Origin: Sulfidibacterium sp964473395
GTDB lineage: Bacteria > Bacteroidota > Bacteroidia > Bacteroidales > F082
Assembly (NCBI GenBank): GCA_964473395.1
Contig: CAYYOW010000027.1
Span: forward strand, 1 to 24,328
Direction: 5' to 3'
DNA length: 24,328 bases
The position numbers were made by a program, and so were the translations under genes. Each line of letters opens with the position of its first letter. The stretch's first letter is position 1. The notes beneath the pieces are model-generated. The model was not told the origin of the DNA. It searched no databases and worked only from the letters and a program-made list of their open reading frames with translations. Positions 7,812-15,996 of the stretch are shown here, in pieces.

Positions 7812-9008
7812 TTGAAAAAAGTCATCTTCAACCGGAGCAAAGTCATAACCTTTTCATCGGCACATTTTGTGCACGACATCTATTCTTCGTTTCTTGCTCC
7901 CCTGCTTCCACTTCTGCTCAAAAAGTATGGCATCAACCTTGCGGCAGCAAGCTGGCTAAGTCTTCTTCAGCGGATACCTTCACTTTTCAGTATCGTTCTG
8001 GGGACATTTGCCCACAAAATTCCCTGGCGTCCCATTATTATCCTTGCCCCATTGGTTACGGCTATTAGCGGCAGCCTGCTTGGCACAGCTCCCAATATCA
8101 TATTACTCGGTATTTTACTCTTCACCATTGGCATGAGTGCGGCTGTATTTCACGTCCCGGCCCCGGTGATGATTAAAATTTTCTCTGGTAACCGTGCCGG
8201 AAAAGGGATGAGTTTTTATATGCTTGGGGGCGAAAGTGCCCGTATGCTGGGCCCGTTGCTAATCGTCAGTGCCGTATCATGGTGGGGACTGGAAGGCACA
8301 TGGCGACTGGCTATACCGGCTGTAATTGCTACGATTATCCTTTCGCTTACCATTGAAAAAATACCATACGAAACCATTGATACAAAGGATGCCACTACAC
8401 TAAAATGGAAAACTACTTTAAAAAAGTACTCAGGTTTTTTTGTTGCACTTACCGTTTATATGTTATTCAGGTCGGTCATGCGGGCTACCCTCTCCACATT
8501 CCTGCCAACCTATATGGTCGGGATGAAAGGGAGCAGCCTCATGTATGGAGCGTTTTCGCTTTCCATTCTGCAAGCTACAGCCGTATTAGGGACATTTGTG
8601 TCGGGAAGTATCTCTGACAAAATAGGACGTTTCAACACGTTACTCATTTTGGCCGTGGTGTCTCCTTTCTTCATGTTTCTTTTTTTGTGGACAGGCCCTG
8701 CACTTCAGATAATTTCGCTTCTGGCTCTCGGCTTTGTTTTGGCAGCTTCCACACCGGTTTTGCTGGCACTTGTTCAGGAACAAGGTTCCAACCAACCCGC
8801 TTTAATGAACGGAAGCTTCACGACCATCAATTTTATCAGCGGTGCGTTGTCAGTTTTGGCAGCAGGCTATATTGGCGATGCCATCGGGCTGGCAAAAATG
8901 TTTCAGATATCTGGTTATCTTGCCTTTATAGCCATTCCAGCTGTATTTCTGCTTAAGAGAAAAAGCCGCGGTCAGCAGCAAAACATCTCTAAACAAAAGC
9001 TTCGCTAA
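7812..9008 (+). CDS. MFS transporter, FSR (fosmidomycin resistance)-like
   Basis: Inner-membrane transporter of the major facilitator superfamily, about 398 residues with 12 hydrophobic segments. SAHFVHDIYSSFLAPLLPLL in the first helix and the following KYG segment resemble the FSR-type efflux proteins. The loop between the second pair of helices is shorter than in classical MFS drug pumps. The second half shows a GSISDKIGR loop, the family's conserved Gly-Asp-Arg-type motif. The start is uncertain: there is no ATG near the N-terminus. TTG at 7812 gives LKKVIFNRSKVITFSSAHF, a plausible N-terminus; TTG at 7788 adds eight residues, but they would fall on the promoter element. The substrate is unknown; FSR relatives export small compounds, but fosmidomycin resistance is not implied. 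The gene stands alone between the kinase and the glycan locus. Confidence 0.87.
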   Translation: MKKVIFNRSKVITFSSAHFVHDIYSSFLAPLLPLLLKKYGINLAAASWLSLLQRIPSLFSIVLGTFAHKIPWRPIIILAPLVTAISGSLLGTAPNIILLGILLFTIGMSAAVFHVPAPVMIKIFSGNRAGKGMSFYMLGGESARMLGPLLIVSAVSWWGLEGTWRLAIPAVIATIILSLTIEKIPYETIDTKDATTLKWKTTLKKYSGFFVALTVYMLFRSVMRATLSTFLPTYMVGMKGSSLMYGAFSLSILQATAVLGTFVSGSISDKIGRFNTLLILAVVSPFFMFLFLWTGPALQIISLLALGFVLAASTPVLLALVQEQGSNQPALMNGSFTTINFISGALSVLAAGYIGDAIGLAKMFQISGYLAFIAIPAVFLLKRKSRGQQQNISKQKLR

Positions 9009-9071
9009 TGTTATCAACTACTCATTGTAAATAAGTTTAGTCTGTATGTCCGGTGGTATTAAGATATTCTT

Positions 9072-9101
9072 TATATTTGCTTTCAAATGGGTATAATTTT
9101 G
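9072..9101 (+). promoter_or_regulatory. Candidate promoter region of the glycan locus
   Basis: Two exact matches to TAnnTTTG lie before the receiver gene: TATATTTG at 9072-9079 and TAATTTTG at 9094-9101. The second is 25 bp from the ATG at 9127, a normal distance. Neither has a clear -33 box at 19-21 bp, so which one is used cannot be decided. Confidence 0.45.
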
Positions 9102-9126
9102 TCAGTCAAACTAACATAGTTCCATT

Positions 9127-9504
9127 ATGAAGAAAAAAGTACTTATTATTGACGATGAACTGTCTATACGCATGTTGCTGGAGAACTTTTTAAGTAAAAC
9201 CTACGAAGTTGTTACCAAAGTCGATGGACTGGAAGGCTTAAAATATATTGAAGAAGGAAACATTCCGGACTTGATAGTTGCTGATATTCAGATGCCCAAT
9301 CTAAACGGGCAGGAGTTCCTGAAACAAATAAGAGCAAGTGGCTTTTATAAACATATACCCATCATTGTACTCTCCGGTATTGAAAGCAGCCAGGAAAGAA
9401 TTAAATTACTAAAAATGGGCGCTGACGATTTTATAGTTAAACCTTTTAACCCCGAAGAATTGTCTATTCGCATAGAAAACATCATCAGCAGAACCAGCAA
9501 GTAA
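9127..9504 (+). CDS. CheY-like single-domain response regulator
   Basis: A 125-residue stand-alone receiver domain with no output domain. It has the acidic pair in LIIDDE, phosphoacceptor Asp53 in VADIQMP, the Ser in VLSG, and the conserved Lys in IVKPF, so it should accept phosphate from a histidine kinase and act through protein contacts. It is the first gene of the glycan locus and ends 9 bp before a receiver-like/sugar transferase fusion, so the two are almost certainly cotranslated. Likely roles are passing phosphate or binding the neighbouring enzyme, which is inferred only from position. The nearest kinase in the window is the hybrid kinase at 6379-7653, separated by the MFS gene; pairing with it is unproven. 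Confidence 0.93.
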   Translation: MKKKVLIIDDELSIRMLLENFLSKTYEVVTKVDGLEGLKYIEEGNIPDLIVADIQMPNLNGQEFLKQIRASGFYKHIPIIVLSGIESSQERIKLLKMGADDFIVKPFNPEELSIRIENIISRTSK

Positions 9505-9513
9505 GATAGCTAC

Positions 9514-10719
9514 ATGGACCCTAATCCAAAGGAAAAGATGAAGCTGCTTTACATAGGAAATCATTCAGATGTTGTTGCTACCCTCAAAGAAAATGACGGA
9601 GAGGCAGAAATAGTTGTTATGGACAATGGGCTGCGTGGTATTGATTACCTTAGAAGAAATAAGGATATTGATGCCGTTATCTCTGATTACAACCTTCCCG
9701 GAATTCAGGGAGACAATCTTGCCACATTTATCAAAACCAAGCTTGGGTTTTCCAAAATACCTTTTATCCTGCTTGCCTTTGGGGAAAATTTACAATTTAG
9801 GGATGCCATTCTAAAAAAGAAAGCTGTGATTGATGACCTCTACCTTGCACCTCCAAAGGCGAAAGATCTTTTCATCCGGATTCGTTTTCTTATTTACTAC
9901 TTAAACGAAATAAAAGAGTCGGGTTCTTCCGGCATCCAGACACAAAATGATTACAGAATTCCTTTCATAAAAAGGCTCTTCGATATTATTGTTTCGGCAA
10001 CAGCACTTCTACTACTCTCACCGCTATTGTTGCTGGTGGCCCTTGCCATACGGATTGAGTCCAAAGGAAGTGTGATTTACAAATCGAAACGTGTTGGGAC
10101 AGGCTATAAGATTTTCGATTTCCTAAAGTTTCGTTCCATGTACACGGGTGCGGATGCCAAATTGGAAGAGGTGGAGTACCTTAACCAGTATAGCCAGAAT
10201 AAAGATGGAGGCAAAAACAGCAACAAAATGCCACACTGCCCCAGATGCGCTAAACTGCCCGATGGTGAATACTGTTCTCCGGTACTTTATATAAAAGGGG
10301 AAAAGACTTGTGAGTACTGGTATAATGAATTGAAAAAGAAAGATAAAACTGCAACATTTATTAAAATTGAAAACGATCCGCGAATTACAAAAGTTGGAAA
10401 ATTCATAAGAAACACCAGCATCGACGAACTTCCTCAATTAATAAATGTTCTCAAAGGTAATATGTCAATTGTTGGAAACAGGCCACTGCCTTTGTATGAA
10501 GCAGAGCAGCTCACCTCCGACGACTGGAGTGCCCGTTTTCTCGCTCCGGCAGGGATTACGGGTCTCTGGCAGGTTGAGTTGAGAGGAAAAGGAGGCGTCA
10601 TGTCAGAGGATGAAAGAAAAGGCCTGGATAATAAATATGCAAATACTTATTCTCTGTGGGGAGATATTAAATTAATTATCAGGACTATACCGGCCTTATT
10701 TCAAAAAGAAAATGTTTGA
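9514..10719 (+). CDS. Receiver-like domain fused to undecaprenyl-phosphate sugar phosphotransferase
   Basis: A 401-residue fusion. Residues 9-130 fold like a receiver: an MKLLYIGNHSD start, Asp58 in ISDYNLPG at the phosphoacceptor position, then LLAFGE and LYLAPPKAKDL where a true receiver has Ser/Thr and KP. The acidic pair and the Lys are lost, so it is probably a pseudo-receiver. Residues from about 150 form a monotopic phosphoglycosyl transferase of the bacterial sugar transferase family: the RLFDIIVSATALLLLSPLLL membrane helix, FLKFRSM, the catalytic Asp304-Glu305 in SIDELPQL, MSIVGNRP, and GITGLWQVELRGKGG. It should transfer a sugar phosphate to undecaprenyl phosphate and start the glycan repeat. 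Between FRSM and DELPQL lies an insert with four cysteines (242, 245, 254, 266), spaced like a zinc site. The start could also be the ATG at 9538. Confidence 0.93.
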   Translation: MDPNPKEKMKLLYIGNHSDVVATLKENDGEAEIVVMDNGLRGIDYLRRNKDIDAVISDYNLPGIQGDNLATFIKTKLGFSKIPFILLAFGENLQFRDAILKKKAVIDDLYLAPPKAKDLFIRIRFLIYYLNEIKESGSSGIQTQNDYRIPFIKRLFDIIVSATALLLLSPLLLLVALAIRIESKGSVIYKSKRVGTGYKIFDFLKFRSMYTGADAKLEEVEYLNQYSQNKDGGKNSNKMPHCPRCAKLPDGEYCSPVLYIKGEKTCEYWYNELKKKDKTATFIKIENDPRITKVGKFIRNTSIDELPQLINVLKGNMSIVGNRPLPLYEAEQLTSDDWSARFLAPAGITGLWQVELRGKGGVMSEDERKGLDNKYANTYSLWGDIKLIIRTIPALFQKENV

Positions 10720-10813
10720 TAAATTGTTCAAAACTTTTTTAATAACTAATAATAAAAAAATCAAAATAAAGAGGGGAAACCCGTAATTTTCACCGTAAAA
10801 TGGATTTATCGTG

Positions 10814-11608
10814 ATGAAGGATAAAGCAAGGAAGATCCGGTTGTTGAGCAACATATCCACAACCGGCATATTAATAATAATTTTATTGTTTAGTGGCCAT
10901 GCTTTCGGGCAAAAAATGGCCGTTGACAGTTCCTTGTTTTTTAACCCGATTACCGATAATATTGTCAAGCGCCTTCCCCCTCTGAATGTTCTTATTGATT
11001 CGGCAGATTATAACTCTCCGGATATGCATTATCAGGACTTAAAAGCGCAATATTACTACTATGAGCAACTTTCTGCTCAACGCGCATGGCTTGAGCATTT
11101 TAGTCTTAACCTTGATCTTAATATGGGTAAATGGAATTTTTGGGATAAAGATGAATTTACCAAGATTGACCATTTTTATCGTTCTCAGTCTTATCGCGAT
11201 AATTATGCTGTCGGATTCTATATTCGTTTCCCTCTTGCAACATTTTTCGACAGACGAAACCGTATTAAAAAACAGAAAAAATGGATCGAGATTTCTCTGA
11301 CCCAAAAAGAAATTAACCGACGCTTTTTGGCTAAAGAAGTCATTCAATATTATAATAATCTGGTTCAGTATCAGAATTATATAAGAATTTATAACGATTA
11401 TCAGAATTTCACCATGATGCAGATGCGGATGGCTCAAAATGAATTTCTTAACGGCGAAATATCTACGGCAGAATATACCCGTTTGAAAGAAATTCAAACC
11501 AGAGGAGCCATTGACTTCCAGCAGGCTATTGCAGAATTTAACAAAAACTATCAGCTTTTGGAAGTTGCCACAGGAATGAAATTTAATCTGATAAATATTT
11601 TGCGTTAA
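10814..11608 (+). CDS. Secreted half-length TolC-like outer membrane protein
   Basis: A 264-residue protein with an N-terminal signal peptide: basic MKDKARKIR, hydrophobic IIIILLF, and probable cleavage after GHAFG. The ATG at 10814 is preferred; a GTG at 10811 only adds one residue. The mature part has a beta-strand-like HFSLNLDLNMGKW, then AVGFYIRFPLATFFDRRNR, then long amphipathic helices ending in EFLNGEISTAEYTRLKEIQT and LLEVATGMKFN. This order matches one repeat of TolC-family proteins, which normally have two repeats and over 400 residues. It sits immediately before the polysaccharide co-polymerase, where other loci have the Wza-type exporter. The likely role is an outer-membrane or periplasmic conduit for the glycan; one repeat per chain would require more subunits than the TolC trimer. 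Family assignment is by pattern only. Confidence 0.72.
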   Translation: MKDKARKIRLLSNISTTGILIIILLFSGHAFGQKMAVDSSLFFNPITDNIVKRLPPLNVLIDSADYNSPDMHYQDLKAQYYYYEQLSAQRAWLEHFSLNLDLNMGKWNFWDKDEFTKIDHFYRSQSYRDNYAVGFYIRFPLATFFDRRNRIKKQKKWIEISLTQKEINRRFLAKEVIQYYNNLVQYQNYIRIYNDYQNFTMMQMRMAQNEFLNGEISTAEYTRLKEIQTRGAIDFQQAIAEFNKNYQLLEVATGMKFNLINILR

Positions 11609-11622
11609 TAATTGAAAGGTTA

Positions 11623-14565
11623 ATGGATTTATTATACTTTATACGGCTTTTTAAAAGAAACATCATCATCTTGTTCGGGGTGCCATTGTTGTTGTCAGTG
11701 GTGGTCTATTACTTTGTGCGTAATCAGGAAAAGGTTTACCAGTCAGAGGCCATCATTTATACCGGTATCACAACAGGTTATTCAATTGAGTCCACAGTTC
11801 AGCGGTCCACCGACTTTTTCAGTACCAGCGCCCAGTTCGACAACATGATTAACCTGCTGAAATCAAGACAAACAGTGGTGGAGACATCGTTGCGCCTTTT
11901 AGCACAGGACCTCTCTCTGGAACATTATAATCCCCAGTATATCTCTAAAGAAAACTATGCCCTTCTGCAACGGAGTATCCCTCAAAGAATCAAAGACCTT
12001 GTTGTTAAAAACAATAAAAACGGCGTTGAAAGGAAAAAAGAAGAACAAGTTCATCTATTAGAAAAAGAAATTCACTCTCTTGAAAAAAAGATTAGAAAAA
12101 AAAGAAACCTAGCTGCACGTGAATCTTCTACTTTTTCAGGAAATAATCCAAATACAAGAAACAAACCAGCTCAGGATTATGGCGTTGACAAGAATAATGC
12201 CAAACTAGCGATAAGTGCAGACGGTAATTTCGTAACGCACACAGTCTTACCCGGTGAGTCGCTCGCTACCATCGCTGATCGTTATGGTATATCACGTGGC
12301 GAACTGATTCAACTAAACGGACTGAGCAGCGGAAGTATCAGCCCCGGTCAAAGTTTGATTATCAAAAAGTTACCCCAAAGGGGTTCCACCCAACAGTACC
12401 ACGTGGTGAAGCCTGGCGAAAGCCTATATACTATTGCCAAACGATATGGGATTAACATCAGCAAGCTTCGGGAGATAAACCATCTCGGCAACAGAGGATT
12501 AACCGTTGGACAGAAAATACTCATCAGTGGGTATAACACCGGCAGTTCTTATGACAATACTATAAAACAGGTTTCACCCGGATATTCTAATAACAATGCC
12601 GTTGCCACGTCAGCAACAACCTCTATCCAAAATGCAACAGGGGAATCGGCCAGTAGCAGTTACACAAGTGGTGGGAAAATTTTTGTAAAAGACCCTGTAA
12701 TACCCCCCGGTGTAAAAAGATCGGATTATGAGCAAACCGTTGCTAACCTCCGAAATTATTATGCTTCGAGCGACACTAATTTTATATACGGATTACTACA
12801 CTATGGGTTCAACAAACATTATAGCATTAACTCTATCAGTAAGATTCAGATCTTCCGTATCAGCAACAGTGACCTGGTAAAGCTTACCTATACCAGCAAC
12901 GACCCCGGTATTTGTGAACAGACATTAAAGATTATTTCAAAGGTATTTATGATTGACTACAAGTCGTTGCGGGTGAACGAAACCGATCGGGTGGTCAAAT
13001 ATTTTGAACGGGAAGTTGACTCGGCAGACAATAAACTTGCAGAGGCAGAAGATCGCCTGCTGCACTTTAATAAATCCAATAACATCATTAACTACTACGA
13101 ACAAAGTAAAGCGATAGCTATTCAGAAAGAGGCCTTGGATAAATATTTTCAGGATCAGCAGATAAGGTTATCAGGAGCCTCAGCTTCTTTGTATGCCTTG
13201 GAAACAAAAATGACAGCCCGCGATTCTATCTATCTTAAAAGTGATGCCATCAGACAACGGGAGAAAGAGCTGGCGGAGGTAACACAAGATATTATTGTTA
13301 ACAAGTTAGCCCAAGATTATAATGGACAAGTTAAGAGCAGACTCATTCAACTCAAAAGACGACAAAAGCAATTGCGTAATGAAATAAAGCTCTATGTAGA
13401 TCAGCTATACCTATATGGACATTCCACACAGGGTATCTCTATTCAAAGCCTTCTAAGCAGCTGGCTCAAAAACAGGATAACCTATGTCGAAGCCCGTGCC
13501 GGCCTGAGGGTACTGACACAACGAAAACTTGACTTTATTCGTACTTACCAGAAAATGGCTCCCCTGGGTGCTATGCTTACGCGAATTCAAAGAGAAATTA
13601 AGGTGGCGGAGCAAACCTATCTTGAACTGCTCAGAAGCCTTAACCTGGCGAAGATGAAGCAGCAAAACATGGAAATGTCAACCAATATTAAGGTGGTTGA
13701 CCCGCCCTTCTTCCCCATTCAGCCTAATCCATCCAAAACAAAATATATCGTTTTAGCTGCTGGGATTTTCGGATTTCTGATAGTAGCCATGCTTATCATA
13801 ATGCTGGAATATTTTGATACTTCATTGAAAAGTCCCAGCCGTGTTATCGAGCAAACAGAAATGCAACTGGCAGGTGCTTACCCCATTTTGTCGTCAAGCC
13901 ATCAGGCCAACGAGCTTTCGCAAATCACCAACAGACTGGTGGATATGATGATACAAAATATAAAGCTCAGTCTCGGTAAATCCAAATTAAAACCTGAAAA
14001 ACCTTATGTGGTGCTTATTTTCAGTACACAAAACAAAACAGGCAAAACGTTGATCACCCAAAAAATTATCAACAGGATGCGCTCAATGGGCGATAAGGTA
14101 CTGTTTTTAAACTATGACGACGGTAAGACACTGGCAGATGAGGAGGACTTTAATTATTCCTATCGTTACGAAATAAAGAATAACTTCATTGATGTTGCTA
14201 ACCTGCAGCAGCTAATGGACAACCGTTACCTGAGAAAAACAAACACAGCATACGATTTTATTTTCATCGAACTGCCTTCCATTATTTATCATATCTATCC
14301 GATTAAACTTTTGTCTGAAATTGATATGGCTCTATTTGTTATCAAGAGTAGCAACCGATACACAAAAGCGGACAAAACAGCCATGGGTATTTTTAAGGAA
14401 GCTTGTCAATCAAGTCCCCTCGTTATACTTAACGAGGTAGAACTGTTCAATCTGGCAGATTTAATGTCGGAATTACCCAAAACCAGAAAAAACAATTTTG
14501 ACAGACTCAGGAACTTATTAAAATACTCCTCGAAGTTTAAAATTACTTTCAAGAAAGAAGCTTAA
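11623..14565 (+). CDS. Wzz-type polysaccharide co-polymerase with two LysM domains and degenerate kinase-like end
   Basis: A 980-residue inner-membrane protein. TM1 is at about 12-32 and TM2 at 708-731, framing a large periplasmic part. This begins as a Wzz domain (YQSEAIIYTGITTGYSIES). A charged coil follows at about 130-165. Two LysM modules lie at 205-248 and 259-302 (THTVLPGESL and YHVVKPGESL starts), then a Ser/Asn/Thr-rich linker to about 355. The Wzz-type fold then resumes with coiled coils at about 460-690 and a GNVR-like stretch before TM2. The cytoplasmic end resembles a tyrosine kinase, but the P-loop reads STQNKTGKT (801-809), the Walker A' Asp is replaced in LFLNYDD, Walker B reads FIFIELPS, and there is no C-terminal tyrosine cluster. 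It probably controls chain length without kinase activity. LysM suggests peptidoglycan binding. It starts 14 bp after the TolC-like gene. Confidence 0.93.
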   Translation: MDLLYFIRLFKRNIIILFGVPLLLSVVVYYFVRNQEKVYQSEAIIYTGITTGYSIESTVQRSTDFFSTSAQFDNMINLLKSRQTVVETSLRLLAQDLSLEHYNPQYISKENYALLQRSIPQRIKDLVVKNNKNGVERKKEEQVHLLEKEIHSLEKKIRKKRNLAARESSTFSGNNPNTRNKPAQDYGVDKNNAKLAISADGNFVTHTVLPGESLATIADRYGISRGELIQLNGLSSGSISPGQSLIIKKLPQRGSTQQYHVVKPGESLYTIAKRYGINISKLREINHLGNRGLTVGQKILISGYNTGSSYDNTIKQVSPGYSNNNAVATSATTSIQNATGESASSSYTSGGKIFVKDPVIPPGVKRSDYEQTVANLRNYYASSDTNFIYGLLHYGFNKHYSINSISKIQIFRISNSDLVKLTYTSNDPGICEQTLKIISKVFMIDYKSLRVNETDRVVKYFEREVDSADNKLAEAEDRLLHFNKSNNIINYYEQSKAIAIQKEALDKYFQDQQIRLSGASASLYALETKMTARDSIYLKSDAIRQREKELAEVTQDIIVNKLAQDYNGQVKSRLIQLKRRQKQLRNEIKLYVDQLYLYGHSTQGISIQSLLSSWLKNRITYVEARAGLRVLTQRKLDFIRTYQKMAPLGAMLTRIQREIKVAEQTYLELLRSLNLAKMKQQNMEMSTNIKVVDPPFFPIQPNPSKTKYIVLAAGIFGFLIVAMLIIMLEYFDTSLKSPSRVIEQTEMQLAGAYPILSSSHQANELSQITNRLVDMMIQNIKLSLGKSKLKPEKPYVVLIFSTQNKTGKTLITQKIINRMRSMGDKVLFLNYDDGKTLADEEDFNYSYRYEIKNNFIDVANLQQLMDNRYLRKTNTAYDFIFIELPSIIYHIYPIKLLSEIDMALFVIKSSNRYTKADKTAMGIFKEACQSSPLVILNEVELFNLADLMSELPKTRKNNFDRLRNLLKYSSKFKITFKKEA

Positions 14566-14568
14566 AAA

Positions 14569-15996
14569 GTGAATAATGTACTTGCAAAAATACTTAAGAA
14601 CAAAAATTTTCTGTCTCTTGCCAATAACGGGCTGGTTGCAGTATTCGGATTCTTTGGTTTTTTGCTTCTGGTTAGAAGCCTGAGTACAAATGAGTTTGGC
14701 GAGTGGGTGTTGCTAATAACCACAGCCAACTTTCTTGATATGCTTCGTTTCGGAATCACCCGTACGGCTATCGTACGTTTTCTTGCAGGTGAGAATAATG
14801 AAGAAGCACGCCGGCTGATTGGCTCCAACTACATTATCAATCTGTTCTCCACACTCATTCTTGTGATAATTGTTTTGGCAGTGCGTTATTTCTTTTATGA
14901 CACAGTAAACAGTTCGGGCTTTGTGCTGTTTTTCAAGTGGTTTCCCCTGCTGGCATTCATAAACCTACCCTTTAATAACGCACAATCGGTACTTCAGGCA
15001 AAAATGAGGTTCGATTTCATGTTATTATTAAGAGTTATAAATGTAGGAGGTTTCATGCTTTTTCTGTTGGTGAATTTCTTCTTCCTGCATGTTGGCCTTC
15101 AGGTTATTGTTTATGCTTATCTGCTGGTCAATATTATCACTTCTATTGTATCTATGATTCCTAACTGGGATGGCTTCCGGTATGTTGGCAAAGCCACCAG
15201 AGCCACCAACAAAAAGATTCTTAATTTCGGAAAGTATTCTACAGGTACACTTATTGGCAGCAACTTATTAAAGAGTGCGGACACTTTTATCATTGGCCTA
15301 AGTCCGTTTTTGGGAACTGCCGGAGTAGCCTTATACAGCATCCCGCTAAAACTCACCGAGATTATTGAGATTCCACTGCGAAGCTATGCCATGACAGCCT
15401 TTCCAGGAATGTCAAAGGCAAGTATTGAAGGGAACAAGGATTTGGTAAAACATATTTTTTATACCAATGCTGGAGGGATGACCCTGCTTATGATACCCAT
15501 CATGCTCTTTTCTTTCATCTTTGCTAAAGACCTGGTTTACATTCTGGGAGGAGCCGGCTATGAGACTACCACCGGGATATTTCGTATTTTCACAATTTAC
15601 GGACTGTTGCTTCCCCTCGACCGCTTTATCGGAGTAACGCTTGACAGTGTGAACATGCCACGATTTAACTTTTTGAAAGTAGTTTATATGGCTGTGGCAA
15701 ATATTGTTGGCGATTCACTGGTTGTTTTTGCCTTTTATTATGTGGCCATTGCTACCAGTATTTTTACACTGGTTTCATTCCCTGTAAATAATTTCCATGT
15801 CTTAGCACAAATTACACATAACTTTTCCGTCATTACAACTCTTGAAGGAGTGGCTGTTGTAACCATTCTTTTCACCCTGATTGGTATCTTTGTGGGATCT
15901 CATTATTTGAGAAAAAGCTTTGACTTTCACCTTCGGAAAGTGTTTCAGGGAGGAATTTTATTTTTTAGCGAAAGTATCTTTCGAAAAAAGGGTTAA
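14569..15996 (+). CDS. Wzx-type oligosaccharide flippase
   Basis: A 475-residue polytopic membrane protein of the MOP/polysaccharide transporter superfamily with about 12-14 hydrophobic helices. The N-terminus NGLVAVFGFFGFLLLVRSLSTNEFGEW is the typical first helix plus FGEW-like turn, and KYSTGTLIGSNLLKSADTFIIG matches the mid-protein repeat of these flippases. It should move the undecaprenyl-linked repeat unit across the inner membrane. The start is GTG at 14569, 3 bp after the stop of the co-polymerase gene; no ATG gives a better N-terminus. The tight junction shows cotranscription. A 315-bp gap follows before the polymerase-like gene. Confidence 0.93.
   Translation: MNNVLAKILKNKNFLSLANNGLVAVFGFFGFLLLVRSLSTNEFGEWVLLITTANFLDMLRFGITRTAIVRFLAGENNEEARRLIGSNYIINLFSTLILVIIVLAVRYFFYDTVNSSGFVLFFKWFPLLAFINLPFNNAQSVLQAKMRFDFMLLLRVINVGGFMLFLLVNFFFLHVGLQVIVYAYLLVNIITSIVSMIPNWDGFRYVGKATRATNKKILNFGKYSTGTLIGSNLLKSADTFIIGLSPFLGTAGVALYSIPLKLTEIIEIPLRSYAMTAFPGMSKASIEGNKDLVKHIFYTNAGGMTLLMIPIMLFSFIFAKDLVYILGGAGYETTTGIFRIFTIYGLLLPLDRFIGVTLDSVNMPRFNFLKVVYMAVANIVGDSLVVFAFYYVAIATSIFTLVSFPVNNFHVLAQITHNFSVITTLEGVAVVTILFTLIGIFVGSHYLRKSFDFHLRKVFQGGILFFSESIFRKKG

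Noticed and set aside
7796..8068. 90-codon + strand frame at the front of the MFS gene
   Set aside because: It is out of frame with the transporter and its sequence has no membrane or domain pattern.
14131..14565. Active tyrosine autokinase in the co-polymerase
   Set aside because: Walker A' and B acidic residues are changed and no tyrosine cluster exists at the end.
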